A program made the position numbers and the translations under genes. The notes below the pieces were generated by a model. It was not told where the DNA came from. It did no database searches and saw nothing but the letters and a program-made list of their open reading frames with translations. A stretch of DNA of 64,000 nt from Actinomadura coerulea (GTDB lineage: Bacteria; Actinomycetota; Actinomycetes; Streptosporangiales; Streptosporangiaceae), in the NCBI RefSeq assembly GCF_014208105.1, contig NZ_JACHMQ010000001.1:6634001-6698000 (forward strand), read 5' to 3'. Numbering within the stretch: the stretch's first letter is position 1; the number at the start of each line of letters is the position of its first letter. Below are positions 43,203-51,946 of this stretch, piece after piece.

Positions 43203-43778
43203 TCACAGCAGGAAGACGAGCATGGCGGCGACCGCCACGTCGAGCACGCCGCAGGCCTCGGCGTAGGAGCGGGAGACGACCTTGTCGAGCTTCAGGTGGA
43301 CGGCGTCCCACACCCCGTGGAGCAGCCAGCCGGCCGCCACCAGGTAGCGGCCGAGGTCGGGGTCCACCGCCAGGCTCGCGAGCGCGATCGCGCCGAACCC
43401 GACCATCCCCGCCGCCTGTGCTCCGAAGACGGCCCGCCCGTCCGGCGCCCCGGCGACGGCTTCCCAGACGAGCAGGACCAGCGCGGTGGCCGCGATCACG
43501 GCGGACAGCGGCACCGCGTCCTGCAGGCCGATCACGACCATGGCCACGACCATGGACCCGACGACGGGCCAGGACGCCCCGCGCCGGCCGATCCGGGCGA
43601 GGATCAGGTACTCCAGGGCCAGCACGAGCACCAGCTCGCCGAACCCGGACACCGCCTCGTCCAGGTCACCGAGGCCGCCGCCCCAGACGACCGCCGCGGC
43701 GGCGAGGGCCGCCGCCGTGGGCCAGCGCCGCATCAGCGCGTGGCTCCAGCCGTGGCGTGTGACTTCCTGTGCTTGCAC
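43203..43778 (-). CDS. Integral membrane protein of unknown function
   Basis: A 191-aa protein with about six membrane helices (for example AAALAAAAVVW, LVLVLALEYLILARI, VVGSMVVAMVVIGL, YLVAAGWLLHGVWDAVHL). The last contains WLLHGVWDAVH, a pattern of polytopic actinobacterial proteins without known role. The GTG start is preceded by CGAGGAGG; an upstream extension to 43940 would run into the neighbour's control region. It is divergent from the histidine kinase. Confidence 0.7.
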   Translation of the reverse strand: MQAQEVTRHGWSHALMRRWPTAAALAAAAVVWGGGLGDLDEAVSGFGELVLVLALEYLILARIGRRGASWPVVGSMVVAMVVIGLQDAVPLSAVIAATALVLLVWEAVAGAPDGRAVFGAQAAGMVGFGAIALASLAVDPDLGRYLVAAGWLLHGVWDAVHLKLDKVVSRSYAEACGVLDVAVAAMLVFLL

Positions 43779-43932
43779 GGTGATCCTCCTCGGATGGGCG
43801 ACGCCTCCACCCTCGGGCGGCGCGAACGTCCGGGGTAGTGGCGGACCACCATGTGCGCGGATGACATCTGTCATGCAGATATCGGACAAATGACACCCCT
43901 CCCGGGAGGTGTTCCGCTGGAACAATGGCGGC

Positions 43933-45099
43933 GTGCGCACAGGGGCCGACGAGACGGGGCTGGCGGGGTTCCGCCGCTACACGTGGTGGGCGGTGCCGGG
44001 CACCAACGTGGCGGTACTGATCCTCTTCACCGGCGAATGGATCCTGGACGGCGACGTGCCGGTCCAGCCGCGCGTCCTCGGCGCGGCCGCGCTGGCGGTC
44101 GAGGCCGCGGCGGTGGTGGCCCTGCTGAACGCGCGGCTGTCGGCCGGTGCGCGGCCGCGCCCGCCCGCGGGCCGGCCGGCCGCCGGCGCGCTGGCCGCGC
44201 TCGTGCTCGCCGTCTGCTCCCTGGCCGTGCGCGACTACGGGGTGTGGCCGATCGCGCCCGCGCTCATGACGGCGGTCGCCGCGACCTACCTGGACCGCGG
44301 GCGCCGGCGCCTCCTGGTCGCCGCCGCGGTCGTCGCCGCGGCGCTGCCCGGCGGCGCCGTCAGCCTCCTGAGCGGGGACGGAGAGCTGCTGTACGCCGCG
44401 CTGTTCCCGCCCGGCGTCACCCTGTTCGTCGTCTGGGCCGTCCTCGGCCCCCTGTGGGCCTGGGACATCGCGGGACGGCTGGACGAGGCGCGCCGCCTGT
44501 CGGCCGAACTCGCCGTCAAGGACGAGCGCCTGCGGTTCGCCGCCGACCTGCACGACATCCAGGGCCACCACCTCCAGGTCATCGCCCTGAAGAGCGAACT
44601 GGCCGCCCGGCTCGCCGAGACCGACCCGCCGCGCGCCGCCGCCGAGATGCGGGATGTGCGGGGGCTGGCCGCCGACGCGCTCCGCGACACCCGCGCCGTG
44701 GTCCTCGGCTACCGCCGCACCAGCCTGGACGACGAGATCGCCAACGCCGCCCGGATCCTCGCCTCCGCGGGCATCGACGCCCGCACCACCGCGGAGCCCG
44801 CCGCCATCGGCGACACCGCCCGCCACCTCCTGGGCCTGGTGATGAGGGAGGCGACCACCAACCTTCTGCGCCACAGCCGGGCGCGCCACGCGTCCGTCGA
44901 CTACCGCGTCACCGGCGGCGTCGCCCGCCTCCGGGTGGGCAACGACGGCGCGTCCGGTCCCGGCGCCGCACCCGGCACCGGCCTGAGCGCCCTCGCCGGC
45001 CGGCTGAGGACCGCGGGCGGCGACCTGACCTGGACCCGCGACGCCGACCGGTTCGAGCTCACGGCGTCACTGCCCGCCGGAGACGGCGAGGGCCGATGA
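43933..45099 (+). CDS. Sensor histidine kinase, DesK/LiaS-type (HisKA_3)
   Basis: A 388-aa membrane kinase with five to six helices in the first 190 residues. HisKA_3 follows: RLRFAADLHDIQGHHLQVIA with the phosphorylated His in DLHDIQGHH, then a HATPase: REATTNLLRHSRARHA (N-box) and GTGLSALAGRL (G-box). Start at GTG VRTGADE chosen; an ATG eight codons earlier is possible. Its TGA overlaps the next ATG (ATGA), so it is coupled to its cognate regulator. This layout is common for antibiotic or lipid sensors. Confidence 0.9.
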   Translation: MRTGADETGLAGFRRYTWWAVPGTNVAVLILFTGEWILDGDVPVQPRVLGAAALAVEAAAVVALLNARLSAGARPRPPAGRPAAGALAALVLAVCSLAVRDYGVWPIAPALMTAVAATYLDRGRRRLLVAAAVVAAALPGGAVSLLSGDGELLYAALFPPGVTLFVVWAVLGPLWAWDIAGRLDEARRLSAELAVKDERLRFAADLHDIQGHHLQVIALKSELAARLAETDPPRAAAEMRDVRGLAADALRDTRAVVLGYRRTSLDDEIANAARILASAGIDARTTAEPAAIGDTARHLLGLVMREATTNLLRHSRARHASVDYRVTGGVARLRVGNDGASGPGAAPGTGLSALAGRLRTAGGDLTWTRDADRFELTASLPAGDGEGR

Positions 45100-45698
45100 T
45101 CCGGCTCCTGATCGCCGACGACGAGGACCTCCTGCGCAGCGCCCTGGCCTCCCTTCTCGCGCTCGAAGACGACCTCACCGTGGTCGCCGAGGCGTCCACC
45201 TCCACCGACGCGGTCCGGCTGGCCCGCGAGCACCGGCCGGACGTCGCGGTCCTGGACCTGGAGATGCCGCCGGCCGACGGCCTGAGCGCCGCCGAGGAGA
45301 TCGGGGCCGAGCTGCCGACCCGGGTCGTCCTGGTCACGCGGCATGCCCGTCCCGCCGTCCTGCGCCGCGCGCTCGCCGCCGGAGTCCGCGGCTTCGTCCC
45401 GAAGACGACCTCCGCGTCCAGGCTCGCCGAGATCATCCGCGACGTCGCCGCGGGCCACCGCTACGTCGACGCCGACATCGCCGCGGCCGCCCTCACCGAG
45501 GACGAGTGCCCCCTCACCGACCGCGAGTTGGAGGTGCTGCGCGCCGCCCGCACCGGAGCCTCGGTCAACGAGATCGCCGCCCAGGTCCACCTGGCGCCCG
45601 GCACCGTCCGCAACTACCTCTCCACCGCCATGACCAAGCTCCAGGCCCCCACCCGCCACGCCGCCGCCCACCGGGCCTGGCAGCAAGGCTGGATCTGA
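45096..45698 (+). CDS. NarL/LuxR-family response regulator (DesR-like)
   Basis: A 200-aa regulator: receiver RLLIADDEDLLRSAL with phosphoacceptor Asp in VAVLDLEMP, Lys in GFVPKTTSA, then LuxR HTH LTDRELEVLRAARTGASVNE and APGTVRNYLSTAMTKL. Coupled by ATGA to the histidine kinase. The set resembles DesKR/YvfTU, sensing membrane state or cell-wall stress. Confidence 0.94.
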   Translation: MIRLLIADDEDLLRSALASLLALEDDLTVVAEASTSTDAVRLAREHRPDVAVLDLEMPPADGLSAAEEIGAELPTRVVLVTRHARPAVLRRALAAGVRGFVPKTTSASRLAEIIRDVAAGHRYVDADIAAAALTEDECPLTDRELEVLRAARTGASVNEIAAQVHLAPGTVRNYLSTAMTKLQAPTRHAAAHRAWQQGWI

Positions 45699-45934
45699 CC
45701 CCGCCCCTACATCCGTGGGCGGGCGGGGAGAGACCTGCTGGTGAACCGCGATCCGGACCGTCGACGCCCGGACGGAGCACGACTGCCGGTTCTGGGAGGC
45801 GACGGCCCGGTAGCGGCCGGTGCGGGAGGCCGCCGGCGTTGGCCGCGCGCTGCGATGATGGGCGGGCCGCCGGCGGCGGGACCCGACCCGGCCGGGGGTC
45901 CGGGCCCGCGCCCCGCCGCCCCGAGGGAGCCGCC

Positions 45935-46600
45935 ATGACGATCAAGGTGCTCGTCGCCGACGACCAGGACCTGGTCCGGGCCGGATTCTGCATGATCATC
46001 GACGCCCGGGAGGACCTGGAGGTCGTCGGCGAGGCGGGCGACGGCGACCAGGCCGTCCGGGAGGCCGCCCGGCTGCGCCCCGACGTCGTCCTGATGGACG
46101 TGCGGATGCCCGGCACCGACGGCATCGAGGCCACCCGGCGGATCACCGCCGCCGCCGACCCGCCCAAGGTCGTCATCCTGACCACGTTCGACCTGGACGA
46201 GCCGCTGTACGCCGCGCTGCGGGCGGGGGCGAGCGGCTTCCTGCTCAAGGACGTCCGCCCGCCGGAACTGGCCGACGCCGTCCGGGTGGTCGCGCGGGGC
46301 GAGGCGCTGCTGGCCCCGACCGTGACGCGCCGGCTCCTCGACCGGTTCGTGGCCGTCCGGCCGGCCGAACCCGCCCGGCCCGGACGGCTGGCCGAGCTGA
46401 CGGACCGCGAGGTGGAGGTGCTCACGCTGGTCGCCCGGGCCGCCTCCAACGCCGAGATCGCCGGGTACCTGTCCCTCGCCGAGGCGACCGTGAAGACCCA
46501 CGTCTCGTCCGTCCTGCGCAAGCTCGGTGCCCGCGACCGCGTGCACGCCGTCGTGATGGCCTACGACCTCGGTATCGTCCGGCCCCGCCCGTCACCCTGA
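45935..46600 (+). CDS. Second NarL/LuxR-family response regulator
   Basis: A 221-aa regulator: IKVLVADDQDLVRAGFCMII, phosphoacceptor in VVLMDVRMPGTDG, GFLLKDVRP, then LTDREVEVLTLVARAASNAE and SLAEATVKTHVSSVLRKL. It shares the family with its upstream neighbour but no kinase sits beside it; the 236-base gap before it is gene-free. It may be served by the adjacent kinase or a remote one. Ribosome site GAGGGAG 6-7 bases upstream. Confidence 0.93.
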   Translation: MTIKVLVADDQDLVRAGFCMIIDAREDLEVVGEAGDGDQAVREAARLRPDVVLMDVRMPGTDGIEATRRITAAADPPKVVILTTFDLDEPLYAALRAGASGFLLKDVRPPELADAVRVVARGEALLAPTVTRRLLDRFVAVRPAEPARPGRLAELTDREVEVLTLVARAASNAEIAGYLSLAEATVKTHVSSVLRKLGARDRVHAVVMAYDLGIVRPRPSP

Positions 46601-46705
46601 AGTCGCATCCGCAAGACCCCCCGCGCGGTCGAGGCCCGCGGATCCGCCGCGCCCTAGCCTGATCACAGGAAGTGAACGAGCCATCACGGCAAGGACGGTG
46701 AACCG

Positions 46706-46927
46706 GTGTTCAGGTCACGACGGGTGAACGAGGACGAGGAGTGGGAGGGCGTCGTCGACGGCAAGTCCCGCAACATGCCGGACGGGTCGAACCTCTACCA
46801 CTACCTCAAGGTCGCCTTCACCGACGGCAAGAGCAGGAAGATCCGCGTCGACGGCTCCCTCTGGAACGCGGTGAGCGAGGGCGACGGGATCGTCAAGCGG
46901 GCCGGCTCCGCCCCCTCCAAGAAGTAG
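46706..46927 (+). CDS. Small conserved-looking protein, 73 aa
   Basis: A basic, beta-rich small protein (EWEGVVDGKSRNMPDG, LYHYLKVAFTDGKSRKIRVDGSLW) with SH3/OB-like spacing but no recognised family. GTG start; GGACGG upstream. Codon positions look coding and the frame is closed cleanly at 46927. It may be a nucleic-acid or cell-wall associated factor; I cannot say. Confidence 0.6.
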   Translation: MFRSRRVNEDEEWEGVVDGKSRNMPDGSNLYHYLKVAFTDGKSRKIRVDGSLWNAVSEGDGIVKRAGSAPSKK

Positions 46928-46969
46928 GGAACCGCGGCCGCTGACGGACCGCCCCGGGCGGCGCCGTTC

Positions 46970-47769
46970 TCACAGCAGGGACGCGGAGTGGTCGGGGACG
47001 TAGGTCTGCATGTCGCGCGGCGGCCGCTCGTAGCCCTTGGGGGGCGGCCGCTCGGGGAGCGGCAGCCGCGGCGGCTCCACCGTCCGGTACGGGATCGTGG
47101 ACAGCAGGTGGGCGATCATGTTGATCCGCGCGCGCCGCTTGTCGTCGCTGTCCACGACGTACCAGGGCGCCTCGGGGATGTCGGTGTGCACGAACATCTC
47201 GTCCTTGGCGCGGGAGTAGTCCTCCCAGCGGGTGATGGACTCCAGGTCCATCGGCGACAGCTTCCACCGGCGCGTCGGGTGGCCAGGCGGCTGCGGAAAC
47301 GGCGCTCCTGCTCGGCGTCGCTCACGGAGAACCAGTACTTGCGCAGGAGGAGCCCGTCCTCGACCAGCAGCCGCTCGAAGATCGGGCACTGGTGGAGGAA
47401 GCGCGTGTACTCCTGCTTGGAGCAGAAGCCCATGACGTGTTCGACGCCCGCCCGGTTGTACCAGGAGCGGTCGAACAGGACGATCTCCCCGGCGGCGGGC
47501 AGGTGCTCGACGTAGCGCTGGAAGTACCACTGGGTGCGCTCGCGGTCGGTCGGGACGGGCAGCGCGGCGATCCGGGCGACGCGGGGATTGAGGTACTCGG
47601 TGACCCGTTTGATCGTGCTGCCCTTGCCGGCCGCGTCCCGCCCCTCGAACACCACCACGACGCGGGCGCCCTCGCTGCGCACCCACTCCTGCAGTTTCAC
47701 CAGCTCCGCCTGGAGGCGGGCGAGCTCCGGCTCGTACACCCGCCGAGGCAGCCGCTCGACCTTGCTCAT
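46970..47769 (-). pseudogene. ppk2: Polyphosphate kinase 2 with a -1 frameshift
   Basis: The first 160 residues are normal PPK2: Walker A EGRDAAGKGSTIKR, lid-region VPTDRERTQWYFQRYVEHLP, and Walker B FDRSWYNRAGVEHVMGF. At about 47279-47284 the frame leaves RFRSRLA and the correct sequence continues in another frame as HPTRRWKLSPMDLESI to TYVPDHSASLL. Inserting one base (CTG GCC nAC CCG ACG) repairs it, restoring a roughly 266-aa enzyme. As it stands, the product would lose the last third. PPK2 makes GTP/ATP from polyphosphate or the reverse. Real mutation or assembly error remain open. Confidence 0.85.
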
Positions 47770-47820
47770 AAGAGATCCTTACCCAGCGGGACCGCTTTGA
47801 GGGGGGCGGGTTCGTCCCGG

Positions 47821-48405
47821 CTACGGCGCCGCTGGCTCCAGGTAGGGGGCGAGTAGTTCGTGGGCGAGCCGGCGGGCCGCGCGTTCGGCGAGGCCGTCCT
47901 CGATCATCCGAGTCAGGGCGTAGACGATCGACTGGACGAGTTCGGCGGTCCGGTCGGGGTCGGAGGCGCCGTGGTCGGCCAGGGCCGCGCGGAGCGGCGT
48001 CTGGAGTTCGTCGTGCAGCAGCCGGCTGGAGTTGGCCAGCGTGTCGGTGCGGCCGGTGGCCGCGAGGGCGCGGGCCAGCGCGTGGTCTCCGCGGGCGACG
48101 AGGCGGAGGTTGGCGTAGACGTAGGCGAGGATCCGGTCGCCGGGCGTCCGGACCTTCGCCATCTGCGCCTCGACGTAGGCGGACCAGCGCGGGAAGGTGT
48201 CGACGATGAGGGCGTCGAGCAGGTCGTCGCGGGACCGGAAGTAGGCGTAGACGCTGGAGCGGGCGAGCCCGGCCCGGCGGGCGACGTCCGCCAGGCCGGG
48301 GGCGCGCTCGGCGTCCTCGGACAGCAGGGTGCGGGCGGCGTCGAGCAGGGCCGCCCGCTGCGCGGCGCGGTGCTCCGCCACGGTCGGCGCCTGGATCTTC
48401 GGCAC
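47821..48405 (-). CDS. TetR-family repressor
   Basis: A 194-aa repressor with the N-terminal HTH ADVARRAGLARSSVYAYFRSR and an all-helical ligand domain. It ends the three-gene minus-strand set permease-ATPase-TetR, only 39 bases after the ATPase stop, so it probably controls that exporter; a palindrome upstream of the permease is a likely operator. Ligand unknown. Confidence 0.9.
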   Translation of the reverse strand: MPKIQAPTVAEHRAAQRAALLDAARTLLSEDAERAPGLADVARRAGLARSSVYAYFRSRDDLLDALIVDTFPRWSAYVEAQMAKVRTPGDRILAYVYANLRLVARGDHALARALAATGRTDTLANSSRLLHDELQTPLRAALADHGASDPDRTAELVQSIVYALTRMIEDGLAERAARRLAHELLAPYLEPAAP

Positions 48406-48444
48406 GCGGCCCCCTCCTCCTCGCCGGACGGCCCGGCCGGGGCC

Positions 48445-49173
48445 TCAGGCGAGCGCGGCCAGGCGTCCGTCGATCATCTCGTACACCGTGTCACAGTGGT
48501 CGAGAACGTCGTGGTCGTGGGTCACCATGATGGCCGCCACGCCGTGCTGCCGCGCCTCGCGGGCGAGCAGGCGGACGATCTCGTGGCTGCGCGCCCGGTC
48601 CAGGGCGGCGGTCGGCTCGTCCACGAGCAGCACGCTCGGCCCGGTCACCAGCGCCCGGGCGATGCCGACCCGCTGCCGCTCCCCGCCGGACAGCTGGTGG
48701 GGCCGCCGGCCGGCCTTGTCCGCCATTCCCACGTCCTCCAGCAGGGCGAGCGCGTCGCGGCCGGAGCGCGCGCGGCGCGGACGGAACCGCAGCGGCAGCC
48801 GGAGCTGGTCGACGGCGGTGAGCGCCGGGACCAGGTTGCCCGTCTGGAAGACGAACCCGACGTGCTCGCGGCGCAGTCTCGCTCTGGCCCTCGCGCCGGC
48901 GGCCGTGATGTCGAGCCCCGCCAGCGTGACCGTGCCCCGGTCCGCGCGGGCGAGCCCGCCCGCGACCGCGAGGAGGCTCGACTTGCCGGCCCCGGACGGG
49001 CCGACGATGGCGGCCAGCTCTCCGGGGCGCACCGCGAGATCGACGTCGTCGAGGGCCTGGACGGTCTCGGAGCCGTCGCCGTGCCTGAGGCCGACGCCCT
49101 CCATGACGAGTCCGGTGCGGCCGGCCGCTCCGGTCTCCCGCGGCCCGGGGGCCGACGTGGTCTGCTCTGTCAT
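48445..49173 (-). CDS. ABC transporter ATPase (LolD/MacB type)
   Basis: A 242-aa ATPase with Walker A VGPSGAGKSS, Q-loop FQTGNLVPALT, signature LSGGERQRVGIARAL, Walker B VLLVDEPTAAL and H-loop MVTHDHD. It drives the adjacent FtsX-type permease; its ATG overlaps that gene's TGA (ATGA). Such systems export lipoproteins or antimicrobial peptides, or signal to cell-wall enzymes. A 20-residue Thr/Ala-rich N-terminal extension precedes the fold. Confidence 0.94.
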   Translation of the reverse strand: MTEQTTSAPGPRETGAAGRTGLVMEGVGLRHGDGSETVQALDDVDLAVRPGELAAIVGPSGAGKSSLLAVAGGLARADRGTVTLAGLDITAAGARARARLRREHVGFVFQTGNLVPALTAVDQLRLPLRFRPRRARSGRDALALLEDVGMADKAGRRPHQLSGGERQRVGIARALVTGPSVLLVDEPTAALDRARSHEIVRLLAREARQHGVAAIMVTHDHDVLDHCDTVYEMIDGRLAALA

Positions 49174-50300
49174 CGGTTGCCTCCGAGGGCGGTGGCCGGG
49201 TCGGTGGACGCGATCCGGGCGACGGCGGCGCCGGCCCCCGCGAGCCCGAGGAGGACGAGCCCCGCGGCGGCGCCCGTGACGCTCGGGGCGCTGAGGGCGA
49301 ACGGCATCCCGCCGCCGGTGATGAGCGAGCCGAGGCCGACGCCGATTCCGGCGCCGATCCCGACGGCGGCGACCAGCAGGAGGAACGCCTGGGTGAGCGC
49401 GTCGCGCAGCAGCCAGCCTCTCGACGCGCCCATGGCGCGCAGCACGGCGACCTCGTGCTTGCGCTGGATCGCCCAGACGGCGAAGAACGCCCCGACGACC
49501 AGGGCGGAGATGGCGTACAGGAACACCTGGATGAGCTGGAGCGTGGCCGTCTCGGCCGAGTAGCCGGGCGAGGCGCCGTAGGAGTCCTCCAGCGTGAGGC
49601 TCTCGGTTCCGGCGGCGGCGTCCCCCGCGGCGAGGTCGACCGGCGCGCCGGCCTTCGCGCGCACCGCCACGGCGGTGATCTCCCGCGTGGCGTGCGCGGG
49701 CACCGGGTCGCCCGGGGCCGCGCCCGCCTTGATCAGCTGCCAGGTCCGCAGCGGCACGTACGCCACGTCGACATGCCCGAAGGTGTCCTGCCGGGGGGTG
49801 GCCCCGACGACGCGCAGCCTCGTCCCGAGCCGGGCGACGGTGATCGTGTCGCCGACGCGCAGGCCGGCGTCCAGGGCCGTGGCGCTGACGACGACGCCGT
49901 CCGCGTCCTTCAGCCGCGAGCCCTCGCCGACCTCGGGCGACAGGAAGGAGTCCGGCGCCACCCCGAACAGCGCGAGGTCGACGTCCACGCCCCGGCCGCT
50001 CTTGGTGTTGGCGAGCGTGTTCCCGTAGGGGGCGGCCTGCGCCACGCCCGGACGGCTCCGCCAGGCGTCCACGGCGGACATGTCCACCACGCTCCGGGAG
50101 AAGGCGGAGTCGTGCTGGACGTCGCGCTCGAACGCGAAGGAGGTGACGGGCAGGTTCTGCAACCCGGACACCCCGTCCCTGACCAGTCCCACCGACAGCC
50201 CGGACAGCATGACCATGAGGACCGCGATCAAGCCCACGACGGCGCCCATCAGCCCGAACCGGACCTTGGCGAAGCGGAGCTCGCGAAGCGCGAGGAACAT
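49170..50300 (-). CDS. FtsX/MacB-type ABC permease
   Basis: A 376-aa permease: helix 1 (residues 14-36, VGLIAVLMVMLSGLSVGLV), a roughly 210-residue periplasmic-type domain, and three C-terminal helices (VFLYAISALVVGAFFAVWAI, LLVAAVGIGAGIGVG, AGLVLLGLAGAGAA). QRKHEVAVLRAMGASRGWLLRDAL is the FtsX coupling helix. Start MFLALRELRF is chosen because 17 extra upstream codons overlap the palindromic operator. First gene of the exporter operon. Confidence 0.92.
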   Translation of the reverse strand: MFLALRELRFAKVRFGLMGAVVGLIAVLMVMLSGLSVGLVRDGVSGLQNLPVTSFAFERDVQHDSAFSRSVVDMSAVDAWRSRPGVAQAAPYGNTLANTKSGRGVDVDLALFGVAPDSFLSPEVGEGSRLKDADGVVVSATALDAGLRVGDTITVARLGTRLRVVGATPRQDTFGHVDVAYVPLRTWQLIKAGAAPGDPVPAHATREITAVAVRAKAGAPVDLAAGDAAAGTESLTLEDSYGASPGYSAETATLQLIQVFLYAISALVVGAFFAVWAIQRKHEVAVLRAMGASRGWLLRDALTQAFLLLVAAVGIGAGIGVGLGSLITGGGMPFALSAPSVTGAAAGLVLLGLAGAGAAVARIASTDPATALGGNR

Positions 50301-50322
50301 CAGCCCCACACCCGCGCATTTA

Positions 50323-50337
50323 TCGACATCATGTCGA
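50323..50337 (-). promoter_or_regulatory. 15-bp palindrome, probable TetR operator of the ABC exporter
   Basis: TCGACATCATGTCGA is a perfect inverted repeat (7-bp arms, one central base), 23 bases before the permease start. The operon ends with its own TetR gene, so this is the best candidate operator. Confidence 0.65.
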
Positions 50338-50379
50338 CAAGATAGCAACACGGTGTCGCCAACCCGGGCCAGGGGCCCA

Positions 50380-51744
50380 CTAACGGCGGAACCTTCCGCG
50401 GCCGGTGGGCGGGCGGGGAGCGGCCGGGTCCGGCGCGGGGGCGGTGGGGCCGGGGACCGTGCCGGGCAGCATCAGGGCCGCCACCAGCAGTGGGGCGAGG
50501 GCGGACACCGCGCCGCCGAGCGTCATCGCCGAGCGCGGCCCGAGCAGCTCCGACAGCCGTCCGATGAGGGGCGCGCCGAGCGGGTTGGTGCCGAGGAAGA
50601 CCAGCGTGTACAGCGCCATCACCCGGCCGCGCATGGCCGGGTCGACGTCGAGCTGCATGGTGGAGTTGGCGGTGGTGGTGAACGTCAGCACCGCGGCGCC
50701 GGTGGGGACCAGCAGCACCAGGAACAGCCAGTACCACGGCATCAGCGACACCGCCATCTCCAGCACCCCGAACAGCGCCGCCGCGCCGAGCATCAGCCGG
50801 CGGGTCGGGCGCGCCCGGCGGGCCGCCACCAGCGCTCCGGCCAGGGAGCCCGCGGCCAGCATGGTGGAGGCCAGCCCGAAGGAGGACGCCCCGGTGTGGA
50901 AGACCTCCTTGGCGATCAGCGGGATGGTCACCGCGAAGTTCATCCCGAACGTGGCCACGAGCCCCAGCAGCAGCAGGACCGTGACCAGCTCCCGGCGGGC
51001 CCGCACGTAGGCCAGGCCCTCCCGCAGCTGGCCCTTGCCCCGGGGCACCGGGTCGGCCGAGCGCAGCTCGCCGGTCCGCATCGACGCCAGGGCGGCCAGC
51101 ACGGCGGCGTAGGACGCCGCGTTCACCAGGAAGACCGGTCCGGTGCCGATCACCGCGATCAGCAGCCCCGCCACGGCGGGGCCGAGCACCCGGGCGATGT
51201 TGAAGCAGGCGCCGCCCAGCGCGATGGCGTTGGGCAGGTCGGTCCTGCCGACGATCTCCACCACGAAGGTCTGCCGGGCCGGGTTCTCCACGACCGTGGC
51301 GACTCCCAGCCCGAACGCCAGCAGGTACACGTGCCACAGCCGGGCGCCTCCGGTGACCGCCAGCAGGCCGAGGACCAGCGCGAGCAGGCCCATCGCCACC
51401 TGGGCGAGCACCAGGACCCGGCGCTTGGAGTAGCGGTCGGCGATCACCCCGCCCCACAGCCCGAACAGCAGCATCGGCAGGAACTGCAGGCCGGTGGTGA
51501 TGCCCAGCGCCGTCCCGTCGTTGTGGCTCAGTTCCAGGATCAGCCAGTCCTGGGCCACCCGCTGCATCCAGGTGCCGGTGTTGGACACCAGCGCTCCGGC
51601 CGTGAACAGGCGGAAGTTGCGGTTGCGCAGCGAGCGGAACATCGGCGCCGCCGGCACCCGCGCCCACCGCGACCGGCCTCCGTCCGGGCCTCCGCCTTCG
51701 GTTTCGCCGTACTCGTCAGCAGGGTTCATCGCCTCTAGGTTCAC
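50380..51744 (-). CDS. MFS transporter, 12-helix exporter (EntS-like)
   Basis: A 454-aa major facilitator with motif A GGVIADRYSKRRVL after helix 2, an ANSTMQLDVDPAMRGRVMALYTLVFLGTNPLG stretch that is the second-half motif A equivalent, and a disordered Pro-rich tail. It resembles enterobactin-exporter-like (DUF894) carriers of actinomycetes. GTG 51744 or ATG 51729 may be the true start. Substrate unknown. Confidence 0.9.
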   Translation of the reverse strand: MNLEAMNPADEYGETEGGGPDGGRSRWARVPAAPMFRSLRNRNFRLFTAGALVSNTGTWMQRVAQDWLILELSHNDGTALGITTGLQFLPMLLFGLWGGVIADRYSKRRVLVLAQVAMGLLALVLGLLAVTGGARLWHVYLLAFGLGVATVVENPARQTFVVEIVGRTDLPNAIALGGACFNIARVLGPAVAGLLIAVIGTGPVFLVNAASYAAVLAALASMRTGELRSADPVPRGKGQLREGLAYVRARRELVTVLLLLGLVATFGMNFAVTIPLIAKEVFHTGASSFGLASTMLAAGSLAGALVAARRARPTRRLMLGAAALFGVLEMAVSLMPWYWLFLVLLVPTGAAVLTFTTTANSTMQLDVDPAMRGRVMALYTLVFLGTNPLGAPLIGRLSELLGPRSAMTLGGAVSALAPLLVAALMLPGTVPGPTAPAPDPAAPRPPTGRGRFRR

Positions 51745-51851
51745 TCATGACACGAAGCGCCGCCGGAGACCGCGCCGCGACGCGCGGTGCTCCCGTCGGG
51801 CACGGCTTTGGAACGTTTTATTCAGGCGCTAGGATCACGGCGGGCGAAGAA

Positions 51852-51883
51852 GAACGGCGGGAGGCGGAAGCCCCCCGCCGTTC
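51852..51883 (-). terminator. Hairpin downstream of the EamA-type gene
   Basis: 10-bp arms 51852-51861 and 51874-51883 lie beyond the EamA stop, before the next minus-strand gene. A second small hairpin (51933-51938 with 51943-51948) overlaps the stop codon. No clear U-run on the transcript side. Confidence 0.6.
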
Positions 51884-51946
51884 GACTGGTGCGGTCACGG
51901 TGTTAGGGCACCGTCTCCGCTACTGCATCCCCGACGGCTTGCGCCG

